A stretch of 64,000 nt of DNA from Gamarada debralockiae (Eukaryota; Ascomycota; Leotiomycetes; Helotiales; Hyphodiscaceae). Within the stretch, counting starts at the first letter, position 1. The number at the start of each line of letters is the position of its first letter. Under the pieces are notes generated by a model. That model was not told where the DNA came from. It made no database searches and saw only the letters and a program-made list of their open reading frames with translations. The stretch covers positions 50,406-114,405 of the forward strand of contig NXFV01001603.1 in NCBI GenBank assembly GCA_002803225.1, written 5' to 3'. Positions 12,078-23,428 of this stretch are shown here, piece after piece. The translations under genes were made by a program, and so were the position numbers.

Positions 12078-12478
12078 ATGCCTAACGGATTCCCCGCCTT
12101 CCCTCAATCTAGTACATTACCTCCCTCCCATTCTCACCGTCTCACAGCTAACAAGAATCAGCCTTCCCAAATGACCAACCCCCAACCCTCTTCCACCCCG
12201 CATCGCCAAAGATCAAGGCCACAAAGCCAGTGAGAGACGTCGAGACCGCATCAATGGCCAGCACATCGACCTTCGCCTCTACCGTCTCCTTGCTGAAGGA
12301 CAACGTAAAGGCGAAGTTCTCGTCTAAGAATCAGGCTGCAAAGAAGGCGGCTGCGGCGACGACTGTCGTGTATGAGCAGGATGGGGAGGAGAGGACGTCG
12401 AGTCTGAAGCCGAAGAAGGATTATGATGCCAGAGCCAGGACGGCGGAGGCTTATATGATCATTGCTGCGACGAAGTAA
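12078..12478 (+). CDS. Small basic/Ala-Lys-rich protein, unknown function
   Basis: Exons 12078-12111 and 12162-12478 join in frame across a 50-bp intron to give 116 aa. The N-terminus is Pro/Phe-rich (MPNGFPAFPQ). The middle is Ser/Thr-rich (VETASMASTSTFASTVSLL), followed by a Lys/Ala stretch (KFSSKNQAAKKAAAA) and a charged C-terminus ending ARARTAEAYMIIAATK. There is no signal peptide, membrane span or known domain. A TATA-like box upstream and a clean two-exon structure support a real, probably inducible, gene. I do not recognise the family. The upstream start at 12078 is preferred because the downstream frame has no early ATG. Confidence 0.6.
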
Positions 12479-12707
12479 GATCTTTCCTGAGCTTCCTTCG
12501 GTGTTTGGCTTCTTCCCGGGGTTTGGCGATGCTTTTCGACTTTGGACGGAAATTGCTAGGAGTTCCGGTGCGGGCTTTCGGTTTTGAGCTTTGGATGGTC
12601 AAACAGATTGGCTGGCACACTTCGACTGGTGTTGGACAAAATGGATTCAAGGATATCTTGTTTGAGATGGAGTTCATTGTTCATACCTTCTAGTAATCGT
12701 TAATTCA

Positions 12708-14081
12708 TTAGAAACTATCATCCAAATTATCCTTCACCGCTACCACGCTTGGACTGTCTTCCAATGCATCTGTGTCATCAAATCCTGCTCCTGCTGTTGC
12801 TAGGAGGTCTTCTACTATGCGCTTGCTTGCTTCTCGTGCTGTATACTCATTAGCCACAGCCCCTCCCCTCAAAATAGATAATACGTACCAGGAGTCTGCA
12901 ATAATCTTGACTGCGGCAAAGAAAACTGGATCGTCTTTGGCGGACTCATTCCCAGCTCCCTATAGACATCCTCCGCATCCTCATCACTGTCGCTCTCCCA
13001 ACTGATCTCATCCTTCTTCACGGGCTTAGAAACAATCTCTTTAGCTTTCCCTTTTGCGGGGGTTTGCACACTAATGCCAGGGGTTCGTGGGGCGCTGGGT
13101 CGGCTGTATTGCTGTCTGATCGGCGAGCTGAAGATCTCGGCATGGAGCTGTGGAGCTGCTACTGGTGGAGAAGACATTGGCGAGGTGGCGTCTCGCCAGG
13201 AGGGTTTATTTGCCGGCGTCTTGTTCTCTTTGCGGACAGTGTGTGGTGTAGCTTGCAGGCGATAGTTCTTGTCTAGAACTCGGTGCAACAGTTGGTTCTC
13301 GCCGGGCTTTGGTTGGAGTACCGTAGATGTTAAGTAAGAGGTTGGATCGAACGGTGAGGATGTTGGAGTCATGGACATATCTGGGAGTCTTGACTGAGCA
13401 CCTGGGGTTGTGGGAGGAATCTGTGTGTCTCCTTCGTTTTGACCTCCGGCTTCTCCGTTCAGTTCCTGCTTCAATGACTCGTATGGTGAGGAGTACTCTG
13501 CGAATTTCGGCTTCCCACTCGTGGTATTCTTTGGTCGTGGAGCTCGAGGAGTACTGCCACTGATATCGGCATTGTCCAAGAGCGAGTCGTCGGCTGGGTC
13601 ATAGGGTTCGTGCTCTTCGCCATCGATATGAAGGGTCTCGTCTCCCGATTGGGACGTGGAAGTGGCATATGTGCTCGCGTTTTCGTGTGACTGTGTGTAC
13701 GAAATATCCTCTTCCTCCTCATCTCGTTCCTCTACTCCGGACAGAGAGACATTGGCACTGGCTTCGAAGAACTGCTTCCAGAACTACCCCGCAATCAGTT
13801 CCTATTCCTCTTCAAGGAGTTTTTTAGCATACTTTTGATCCCTCCCATACTGCTTTTGAATGTTCTGCATACTGCTCAACGACTGGTAGGATGCTGGAAG
13901 TCACAATCCGATGCGCTCGACTGAAATTGTGGTCAATTTCTATGTTTTCATTAGCATTCAGCTCTGTTTGCTGGACTGTAGGATAAATACCTTGTAGTGT
14001 GAGGGTAATTGATTGTTCAAGTTTCTCCAGCTCCTCTGTGAGAGAGAGAGGTCGTGCGGATGGAGCGGTGCCTCGATTCAT
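12708..14081 (-). CDS. ASK1: DASH complex subunit Ask1
   Basis: Ask1 is part of the ring-forming DASH/Dam1 complex that couples kinetochores to spindle microtubules. Minus-strand exons are 13991-14081, 13833-13939, 12889-13783 and 12708-12838, giving 407 aa. The conserved N-terminal domain spans residues 1-80: LSLTEELEKLEQSITLTLQ, then EIDHNFSRAHRIVTSSILP and VWEGSK-FWKQFFEASANVSLSG. The remainder is low-complexity, acidic and Ser/Pro-rich with many SP/TP sites (TPGAQS, TSSPFDP, SSPIRQQ, TPGISVQTP), the pattern seen in this CDK-regulated subunit. The C-terminal exon encodes a short helix, AREASKRIVEDLLATAG. The ATG at 14081 is chosen because homologues begin just before the LTEELEKLEQ motif. 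Confidence 0.93.
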
Positions 14082-14809
14082 GTTGTTTCGGTGTCGCGCA
14101 AAAGGAAGGGCATCAGTTGTTGATTTTCTCTCCCTTTCCGCGACTTCCAAATCGCGTCGCGATTTCTGAGAATCGAATCGTGTGCATGGCGCGTGATTCG
14201 TAGGAGCTCGCTTTTTCCCGCTCCGACCCGCTAAGCCACTTTCGTCATGGACCTCCCTTCTTGTGTATCGACGATACAGCCATCTTTTCCTCCAGCCAAT
14301 CCCGGCATTCTGTTGCGGATGTCTTTGCAGATCGATACCCCATACAACAAAACGTCAATACATTTTAATTTATCCACTTCCCCATCTGCTCCCAAAACAG
14401 CTATTCCTCCACAGCCGACCTCATCTGTTTGTACCCATCTTTCCTAGACGAGAGCCATACTCTCGAATCACGGCTTGACGGAAAGTCACTCCGTACAAGC
14501 CAAATACTTTGATTGGAAACTTTATATTCCACCACGGCAGCCTCAATACATCTTTGTCGCGCAGCATATATCTCTTGCACACCTCCGACTCTGAATGTGG
14601 TAATCGAAGACGATGCCACGATGTCAGCGGCTGGCCTCTCTATCCGTGGGCTCAGCTGCGCAACGGCCGGATGCAAACCAAAGTCAAATTTCCGCCTTGT
14701 CTCTTTAAGCTTTTGTTATATAAGTCCACACAGCCTGTGCCCCTTCGAAGTTTTCACGCCATAGCTAAGACTACCTGCTAGCTATCATTTCTTCTCCTAG
14801 ACTCCTAAG
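14082..14809. other. Divergent intergenic region (ASK1 / FAD oxidase)
   Basis: This 728-bp stretch separates ASK1 (minus) from the secreted oxidase (plus). Overlapping ORFs of 60-90 codons are present without coding features. The sequence near 14715 (tgttatataag) may serve as a TATA element for the oxidase. Confidence 0.45.
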
Positions 14810-16576
14810 ATGCATCACAAGTCCCTTTATTTGATTCTTCTATTATCGTCGGTCTTCTGTCCTTCGACCACTCAGTCAACGTCAGCCACTGGGCCTTCGC
14901 CAAGTGCATCAGCAGCCTGCCACCAAATCTCGCTGGGATCAGCAGAAACAGCGATATGGCCAGCGGCACTCACAAATCCTGACTATCTCGATGCTAAGAA
15001 TCATTATTATTCGGAAGCAAATGCCGATTTGACACCAGCTTGTGCTGTCTTCCCAACCAACGCGGAGGAAGTTGCCTACGTTGTTGAGACCCTTCTGCAC
15101 TATCCAACTGTTCCGTTTGCAGTCAAAAGCGGTGGTCATAACACGAATGTTGGCTTCTCAAGTGTGAACTGGGGGGTCCTCATTTCTTTCAGCAAACTCG
15201 CTTCAACGACTTTATCTTCCGACAAAACCACGGCAGATGTCGGGCCAGGAGCACGATGGGTGGAGGTGATGACTGCTCTCGAACCGTACAACCTTGCAGT
15301 GGTTGGTGGTCGGCTGGGTGAGTTTGGTGACCTCTTTACTTCTTGATTGACACTGACAGTTTTGCAGGTGATGTTGGCGTTGGGGGGTTGCTTCTTGGAG
15401 GAGGGTTGAGTTTCTTAAGCGCTCAATTTGGACTTGCGTGCGACAACGTCGTAAATTACGAGGTCGTTTTGGCCAATGCAAGTATAGTAAACGCCAACGC
15501 TAACAGCAACACTGACCTTTTCTGGGCTTTGAAAGGAGGCGGCAACCAGTTCGGTGAGTCAAAAGATTACAACCAATTCCTCTGGTGCTGACTTTAATCA
15601 GGCATCGTCACCAAATTCACATTGAAAACATATCCCGTTGGAATGATCTGGGGAGGTACTCGAATCTATGATGGCAGCGCAGGATCTGCCCTTCTCAACG
15701 CCACCCAGAACTTTATTCAGTACAACGAAGATCCAAAGGCAGCGGTAATTGTTACTGGCTCGCTTACGATTGAGAATTTGGCCTATGTCTGGGTTGTTTT
15801 CTACTTTTATAATGGAACAACCCCTGCCCCAGGAGTATTCGACGAGTTTAATGCTATTGTGCCAGTGTCGGACAGTGTTGTGACGCAGCCTTACGCTTCA
15901 CTCGTACGTTGATTTTATGAGCCCGACAGAGGCGGAGCTGACGCGCTTTAGCTCAATGCGAATGATGAGTATAGTATCTACGGCTTCAGATACCTCTACA
16001 GAGTAGGTGAACCTTCTCTTACGTTCCAAAGTTTGGCTGACAGACAAGGCTGCTACGATCCCAAATCTTCCCGGTACCGACGGCACTGATCTTTACAACG
16101 CTGTCTTCGACAACTGGGCAGACTACATAGTCAGCCATGACACTCTCGTACCCGGATTCATCTTCTCCATTGCGTTCCAGCCGATGCAGGCAATCATAGC
16201 TGCTGCTTCAGTTGCAGCCGGTGGCGACGCTTTGGCTTTGGATCCTGGGAACGGCGACAGGATGTGGATTGATCTCTCTATCTCATGGGGAACGGCCGCT
16301 GGAGATGCTACTGCGTATTCAATTGCCACAACTTTGGCAGATAATATTGAAAGCTATGCGAAGCGTACATATCCAGGCGTTCCCAACACAAGGTATGTCG
16401 AAGGGAATCTGGCATACGAAGAGTACGATCCACTTTACTCCAATGATTGCACGTATAATCAGCGGCCTTATCAGACTTATGGAGATGGGTCTTATGCAAG
16501 GCTGAAAGCGATTCAGAAGAGCGTTGATCCTAGAGGCTTTTTCCCAGGCAGGACCGGTGGTTTCAAGTATGAGTAG
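14810..16576 (+). CDS. Secreted FAD-linked oxidase, berberine-bridge-enzyme type
   Basis: Exons are 14810-15317, 15368-15553, 15602-15903, 15952-16002 and 16049-16576, giving 524 aa. The N-terminus has a signal peptide ([14 protein letters not shown]) followed by a Ser/Thr-rich spacer. A PCMH-type FAD-binding domain covers residues about 70-240, with [12 protein letters not shown] (the His is the usual covalent FAD site), [25 protein letters not shown] and [13 protein letters not shown]. The C-terminal BBE segment includes [19 protein letters not shown] and ends [16 protein letters not shown]. Such enzymes oxidise sugars or small secondary metabolites. No biosynthetic cluster surrounds this gene, so the substrate is unknown. 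The exact acceptor of the last intron (16048) was chosen to keep frame with the [14 protein letters not shown] motif. Confidence 0.88.
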
Positions 16577-17644
16577 TTGATGGAAATGACTTTGATGAGT
16601 TGGGGACCACGAAAGGGGGGCACAGTAACGTGACCGTCAGTGTTTCTTTGGGCCGATTTTTGACTATGTTACGGAAATTCAACCATTCTTGAGCTTTGTT
16701 CCCCTTTAACAACAACTAGCAGGGAAGTGTGTCAGATGAACACCATAAAAACAACTAATCATCGTCATTTGACCCCGACACACACCTCTCTGTTCATTTC
16801 GGATCCGCCCGAAACAAAAGAGAGAATATTCATGGAATTGAGTGTTCCGTTCTTTTATTGTTACATTGTTTATTTATGATAGAAACTACCTGCCTCGTGT
16901 TTGTACCTCTGTATTAGAACCAGGCCTTGAGTGGTGTTCGGGATGCGCCGACCCCGCAATCATGCAAGACATCCTGAAGATCGGACGACCAACATCTAAC
17001 CGGAAGGCGCGGGAGGGTGCAGGAGCCAAGACTGTCTCTTAAACCTGCAGCTTGTAAGTTGCATCTTTTTTCCCTTTCTTTTTCTTTTTTGCAGTTCCAG
17101 AGGAACCATATAATTTTCACGTGCTAAAGTCCTCACCAGTAATGTCGCCCCTGCCGAGAGCGACGTTGTAACTCGCCTGTCAGGTTTCGGCAAGCCATCC
17201 CCTAATCCCAGGCACCAGAGCGCCCTCAACGCATTAGTGGTGATTCGGCAATATGTCCGAAGCCTGTAAGAGCTGAGAACCTATTCTGGGGTGCATCCCT
17301 TTCTCGTGATCAGCAGGCACGCGATGAGACGGTCGATGACCTTTGTGCAACTAAGGTAGCGCCTGTACATGGACAGGTTCATTGGCCCTCAAACTTTTTA
17401 CTATTAGCACCATCTCGGTCCGCTGATTAGAGGCCATGTCGCATCGACAAATAGAGCATGAGAGCTCATCTCGTGCACCATGTTGCACCTTCTCTCCTCG
17501 ACCGCGCAAATGTGACTACTCCATTTGTTAAGTTTAATAGCCATGGGCTTTCCCTAGAAGCTGGAGTTAAATATGCACGGCATCCACTTCCAAAAAGAAT
17601 GTTGTTGCTTGTTTCGGCCAACTGTAATTTTTTTGTCTTCGCAA
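16577..17644. other. Intergenic, no gene seen
   Basis: About 1.07 kb. Short ORFs only, with no domain or splice support. Poly-pyrimidine runs occur near 17067-17090. Confidence 0.5.
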
Positions 17645-19900
17645 ATGAAGCTATTCGGCACTCAGTATGTCTTCCTCGCGGCTGCCGTCAGCTTGTCGCA
17701 AGCAGCTGCTGTTGCAAACAGAGACTTGGCGAGTACAATTTGGGGGGATATCGAATCAGACGCCACATGTGCCGGATGCGACGTAAATCTCCTTTACTAC
17801 TTCCCTTCGGTGTCCAAGGATTATTCCGATATCATTCGCCAGTCTTCAGGTCAAGTTGATCGGACAGTTTGTGATAGTGGAATTCATGGTTGACTCCGAC
17901 CTCTCAATTCCTGGACTCTTCGACAGCACGCATCGTCGGAAGAGTTTGAGTGATTGAAACGGCCTCTTATCTTTCCCTCAATGCCTTCACTGACTCTGTC
18001 TCTGAACAGGTAGTACTCGGGCTTCTCAAGCTCATTGCGGACTTCGGCAACACTGCATTTGTTGACACCATCACAGAGATATGCATTCTTGCTAAAGTAA
18101 GCTATCCACGAAAGTAACTCCTCCTTCATGTACTAAGTATGAAATAGGCCGACGATCCAGATGTCTGCACAGGTGCTGTTGGAGAGGAAGGTCCCATCAT
18201 CGCTCAAGATTTGAGAGGAATGTCCATTGGCTCTCACACATCTCAGCTGTTCTGTATCACGTTCTTCGGCCTTTGCAGCTATCCTGCCGTTACTCCTTAC
18301 ACCGTCAGCTTTCCTACCCCAAAGCCAGCAACCACACGTCCTCCAGTTAGCGGTCAAGCGCCCCTCCAAATTGTCCACTTCAGCGACATCCACGTCGATC
18401 AATTTTATGAAACTGGAGCAAGCTACAATTGTACGAAGCCGATTTGCTGTAGACCTTATACTTCGGCTGATGCCCCTGGAAACAACGATTATCCTGCTGG
18501 TCCTTACGGAAACACGAAATGTGATGCCCCTATCAGTCTCGAGGATAGCATGTACGCTGCTATCCAAAGCATTGTACCCAACGCAGCTCTCACGCTATTT
18601 ACCGGAGACATTGTTGACCATGCTGTATGGCTCGTCAACGAAACGCAGAACTTGAAGGAAATCAATGACGCATACAGTAGGATGTCCGGCTTGACGCAAG
18701 TCTACGGGACAGCGGGGAACCACGAAGCCGCGCCAGTCAACTCATTTCCGCCAAAAGCCGTGAGAAATGCAATCTCTGAGCAATGGTTGTACGATGCTCT
18801 CTCCACTGATTGGACCAAATGGATCGGGGCCACCTCAGCGCGGCAAGCTGATAATTACGGTGCCTATTCTTCGAAATTTCCTGGAGGAAACCTTCGGATA
18901 ATATCAATCAACACGAATTTCTACTACAAAGATAACTACTGGATGTATGAAAAGGTAATGGAGTCAGATCCGGCTGGGCAGTTTGCTTGGCTGGTCACGG
19001 AACTCCAGGCTGCAGAGACTGCTGGAGAGCGTGTGTATGTGATAGGACATACACCACTTGGCGTCTCAGATGCATTCCATGATGGTTCAAACTACTTCCA
19101 GCAGATAGTTGACCGCTACTCAGCGACCATTGCGGGACTGTTCTTCGGTGAGTCTTTCTTGCGTTTCATTCACGCTTCCTTCAAATTCTTCATTGCCATT
19201 AAAAAAAAACCCCTGTCTAACATCGAACACAGGACACACTCACGTTGACCAACTTGAAATTGCCTACAGCAATTACGCCAGCAATTATACCTTGAGAACA
19301 GCGAACGATGCTATTGAAGTCTCGTACATCTGCCCCTCAATGACTCCCACGTCTGGCCCTCCTGCCTTCCGTGTTTACACCGTGGACCCCGTGACGTTCG
19401 GAGTTCTGGACATTGAAACCTACATCGCAAACATCTCCGATCCGAGCTACCAGACCACCGGCCCGGTCTGGCAGAAGTACTACTCCGCCAAAGAAACCTA
19501 CGGCCCACTCGTCACACCGCCACTCACTGACCCCACGGCTGAACTCACGCCCGCGTTCTGGCACGACGTCACGGTAGCTTTCGAAAACGATGATGCTGCA
19601 TTCCAAGGCTACATTGCGCGGAAGACTAGAGGGTTCGATGTCAGCAATTGCACTGGGACCTGCAAAAGCAACGAGATCTGCGGGATTAGAGCAGCAGAAT
19701 CGCAGTACAACTGCGGTACAATTACGCCAGGAATTAGCTTCAAAAAGAGAGATGAATTGGTAGAGCGTTCGATTGGTGTTGTGGAGGTGGGTGAATGTGA
19801 GGGCGGTCTGGCGAGGCCGATTTTGGCAAAGATTGCGGCACAGCAGGGGATGCTTGAGGAGGCTACCAGACGTGCTGTGGAGAAGTATGGAAAGAAGTAA
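17645..19900 (+). CDS. Secreted acid-sphingomyelinase-like phosphodiesterase
   Basis: Exons are 17645-17782, 18010-18096, 18148-19147 and 19233-19900, giving 630 aa. A signal peptide (MKLFGTQYVFLAAAVSLSQAAA) leads into a saposin-B-like domain of about 80 residues with its cysteines (TCAGC, EIC, DVC, FCITFFGLC). A calcineurin-like metallophosphatase domain follows, with all metal-site motifs: DIHVDQFY, GDIVDH, GNHEAAPVN, GHTPLG and GHTHVDQ. This is the domain order of acid sphingomyelinase (SMPD1 family), which hydrolyses sphingomyelin-type phosphodiesters at low pH outside the cell or in the vacuole. The first intron (227 bp) is long for this genome but its splice sites join the saposin helix exactly. 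Real substrates in fungi are uncertain. Confidence 0.92.
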
Positions 19901-20530
19901 CGTATCTGAATGAGCGCCTTAATAAGAATAATATTGTTTTAATGTATTATCCAATCGAATACCTTTTCCAAACTCGAGGTGCAAGTGGTGAGACAATTGA
20001 CAGTTCACGAGAGGCACCACCCCTTTCAACTATGCTACTCTGTCCCTAGTGTGGTATATCTCCGGGAGGTCTTCAAGAGACGAAAGAGAACTCTTCAAAT
20101 AAAATTTGGATTCAGCCATGCAGACCTCCTCGATGGACTGCGAGCTTCGTACAAGGCAACCAATGAAAGAAGAGCAAGGGTCCGGCGGTACTTTACCACT
20201 TGCTTTGTCTGCAAAGAGGTAAGCGGACCCAACAATCAAGCGGGAAATTTCAGCGCTGGAGACTCCTCTAGGGTTTCAGTTGAGACCGAGGGCCTAGAAT
20301 CGGAGTTGTCTCAAAGACTTTGGGCCTTGCCTTGAATTGCTACATCTGGACAATAGCCGTGCTACTTTTCCAGCTTTGACTGGGAAATATTAGACGTTAG
20401 TCATATCCCTGAAGGTGTGTCTGATTGATAGAAGACTTAAACTTTGTAGTGCGGGCTTGAGTCCGGCTTGTCCTCCTTCGTCTGCAGGCGTCTCGATCCT
20501 TCAGTCTCTCTCAACTATCGAAACAGTATC
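19901..20530. other. Intergenic, no gene seen
   Basis: 630 bp between the phosphodiesterase and the P450 relic. Nothing beyond short spurious ORFs. Confidence 0.5.
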
Positions 20531-22221
20531 ATGGCTTGGTTCATGGTTGCTCTCCGGGACAGCAGTCTTGTGCTGTCGCTGCTATATATCGCGGCAGCCG
20601 TGTACATTCTATACACCTCGGTCAAATTTTTAGTATCAGCATACCGCACCTCCCTAAAGTCTCGTCAACACGGATGCAAGTCCCCTCCGTCCTATCCCCA
20701 TCTCGATCCAATCTTCGGACTTGACGCCTTCATCATCTCCCTTAAAACCTTAGCCCAAGGACGTCTAATGGACAATATTGATGCCCGATTCAAAAACATC
20801 AACGGAGGCACTAACACATTCTTCATCAACTCCCTCGGTTCGAATGTAATCTACACCATAGAGCCAGAGAACGTGAAGGCAATTTTCGCAACGAACTTTA
20901 AAGATTTCGGCATTCCAAAAAACACGGAAAGAGGCACTTGCAATATTTGGCCTGGGATTTTAAGCAGCGATGGGCACCACTGGGAAGCCTCACGCACGCT
21001 GCTACGTCCGAATTTTGTTAGAGATCAAGTTGGTGACATGAAACCGCTGGAGAGTCATGTGTCCCTGCTCATTGTCAGAATACCAAAAGATGGCGAGGCT
21101 GTGGATATGCAGCATTTCTTTTCCGATCTGACGATGGATTCAGCGACTGAGTTGTTGCTGGGGGAGAGCACTGGTATGTTAGGGGATAAGCCGGAGCCTA
21201 AAGCTGTGAGTTTCTCAAAAGCTTTAAACGAGACTTCCGAGAGACTCTCGATTCGCATGGGGATCGGATGGCTCGCCACAATCATCCCAGATCCAAGCTT
21301 CCATTGCGGCATAAAAGAGATGAAAGATTTCATTGATATCTATGTTTCGCGAGCCGTGAAGCTGAGAGAAGGGGACGCAGAGGTCGTTGACGAGGGACGA
21401 TATGTGTTTTGGCCTGAACTTGCGAAGAGTGGTTATAACAAAGGCAGAATTGCGGCGGAGTTGATGGCGGTTATCGTCGCCGGGCGAGGATCGATAGCTG
21501 CTTTGCTGACGGCCTTTTGGTTTACGGTTGCGAGGAGACCTGATGTTTTCCGAAAGCTGCGCAATGAAGTCGTGGAAATTTTGGGAAATCGATTGCCGAC
21601 TTTCGAGGAGGTTAAGAGTCTTAAGTATCTCAATTGGACATTGAGAGAAGGTAAGTGAATTGTTGGGGAGGGGTTAATGGGAGGTTGCTGATTGTTTGGA
21701 TAGTACAACGCCTCTACCCAGTCATCCCGGTCAACTCGAGAGTTGCGCTGGTAGATACGATCCTTCACTCGGTGGGGGCCCGGATGGAAAATATCCGATT
21801 TATGTGAAGAAAGGCACGAGAGTTCTTCATTTTCCATATTCTATGCATCGACGGACGGACATATATGGCTCCGATGTAATGGAGTTCAAGCCAGAGCGAT
21901 GGGAGCATCTCAGAACAAGGTGAGCTTGACCTTTGACCTAAGTGCATATTGTCTGACCAAATCTTGCACAGTTGGGAGTATCTACCATTCTCTGGTGGCC
22001 CAAGAACTTGTATTGGACAGCAACTGGCTCTCACGGAGGCTTCGTACACTATAGTCCGAATGCTGCAGACTTTCAGAGCCGTCGAGCCTGGGGATAGCTC
22101 TGCCTGGGGATAGCTCTGCCTGGGGATAGCTCTGCCTGGGGATAGCTCTGCCTGGCAAGAAAGGCTTGTCCTGGCTATGTCTGTGAGGTCTGGCTGTTGT
22201 GTGAAGTTTGCACTAGCCTAG
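20531..22221 (+). pseudogene. Inactivated CYP52-like cytochrome P450
   Basis: The sequence reads as an alkane/fatty-acid-hydroxylase-type P450. It has an N-terminal anchor, GTNTFFINSLGSNVIYTIEP, ATNFKDFG, HHWEASRTLLRPNFVRDQV, ExxR in LREVQRLYP, and a haem loop [10 protein letters not shown]. The best exons are 20531-21650, 21704-21919 and 21972-22221. Three faults mark it as dead or dying. A one-base loss near 21765 shifts frame between DTIL and LGGGPDGK. A 16-bp repeat in the last exon introduces a stop (TAG within the second copy) before the proper tail ending CCVKFALA. The I-helix AGRDTT motif is AGRGSI. With one repeat copy and the missing base, the gene would read through. Sequencing error could explain the single-base shift but not the repeat. 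Confidence 0.85.
22086..22155 (+). repeat. 16-bp tandem repeat, four copies
   Basis: The unit GCCTGGGGATAGCTCT occurs four times head to tail at 22086, 22102, 22118 and 22134, followed by a partial copy. Copies are identical by eye, which suggests recent expansion or homogenisation. It lies inside the last exon of the P450 relic. Confidence 0.97.
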
Positions 22222-22676
22222 TCTTCCCTGAAGTTGGGATACGTAAATACAGTCTGCCGAATTCATGTCTACACAATAGAGTACGCTCCTTTGCCTTGCC
22301 ACTTGGCGACCGGATTTCTTTGACTTTGCATGAAGGAGCCTTTGCAATTGGATCAAATAAGCCTTTAGTACAACGTGGATCGTTCAGAGATACTCAGCAA
22401 TGGAGAGAAACAAAAGCAGATACCCCTCCTGCTGCAATGGTCATTGATGGATCGATTCAACTCATCACTTGATACAGTGAATACCCAAATAAGCATAATG
22501 CTCTAGAATATAATTGATGGAAAGGAGCATGCCATTCTGGCGATTTGTGAGTGAGTTGCAAAGGTCGTTGAAAAATTGCCCTGACATCAGACGACAAGGA
22601 TCACGAAATCCGGGGAAGCTTGACAAATCCCCAAAAGCATGAACTTCAACTCTCTTTCACCATCACAATATTCACA
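22222..22676. other. Intergenic, no gene seen
   Basis: 455 bp between the P450 relic and the rhodanese gene. No supported gene. Confidence 0.5.
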
Positions 22677-23265
22677 ATGGCAACCTCGCGTCTCGCAATT
22701 TCACTTTTCTTAAGGACCTCAAGATCCTCTATCTGCCACTCGAGCAAATCGTTCAGAGCTCTGCCTGTCTTTTCACCACGACTCGCAGCACCCGCATTAA
22801 ACACGTCCACCTCCCAACTGAGGTTCTACTCTCAAGAACTCAAACCCAGCAAGATCTACGCCTTTGCAGACGTGCGAACCCCACCCCCTTTCGTACCCCC
22901 GAATTAGACTTATAGGAGCATAGGTCAAAGCCTTCTCAGAGAAACCCGACCCAAACCGCATCCTAATCGACACGCGCGAGCCTTCCGAGTTGCAAACCAC
23001 AGGTACCATTCCGGGCTCCCTGAATGTTCCAGTTACCTCACAACCGGATGCATTCTTTATAACAGCGGAGGAATTTGAGGATAGATTTGGGTTCGAGAGA
23101 CCGGGCAAGGAACAGGAAGTGGTGTTTTATTGCAAATCGGGCGTTAGGAGTAGAGCTGCGGCGGAATTGGCGAGACAGGCGGGGTGGGAACAGGTGAGCG
23201 AGTATCCCGGGAGTTGGAATGACTGGGAGGGGAATGGGGGAGCTAAGGAGGGTGGGAGGTCATAA
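22677..23265 (+). CDS. Mitochondrial rhodanese-domain sulfurtransferase
   Basis: Exons 22677-22871 and 22924-23265 give 178 aa. The first 50 residues are rich in Arg, Ser and Ala with few acids (MATSRLAISLFLRTSRSS, SPRLAAPALNTS), a typical mitochondrial presequence. A single rhodanese domain follows: RILIDTREPSEL, GTIPGSLNVP and the active-site loop YCKSGVRSRAAAELA, whose Cys would carry the persulfide, then GWEQVSEYPGSWNDW. This matches the small single-domain sulfurtransferases of the yeast RDL family, which transfer sulfur from thiosulfate to thiol acceptors. The 52-bp intron is required to join the N-terminus to the domain. Confidence 0.92.
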
Positions 23266-23428
23266 CGGAGGTGTACCCTGAGCAGAGAAGGTCATAAAGG
23301 GTATGGATGGTGGTGGTTTTTGAAAACATGAAATCGTTTTGGGTATCAATGACCCTCCTTATTTTACATTTGGACCTCTAAACCCTAGCCATGAACGGAA
23401 ATGCCAATCCTGCAGCCTGCTACCCATA

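Noticed and set aside
14810..19900. Possible secondary-metabolite cluster around the FAD oxidase, phosphodiesterase and P450
   Set aside because: No polyketide synthase, peptide synthetase, terpene synthase or pathway regulator lies nearby, and the P450 is dead. The genes look independently placed.
22086..22155. Short tandem repeats considered as a CRISPR-like array
   Set aside because: Units are contiguous without spacers and the organism is a eukaryote.
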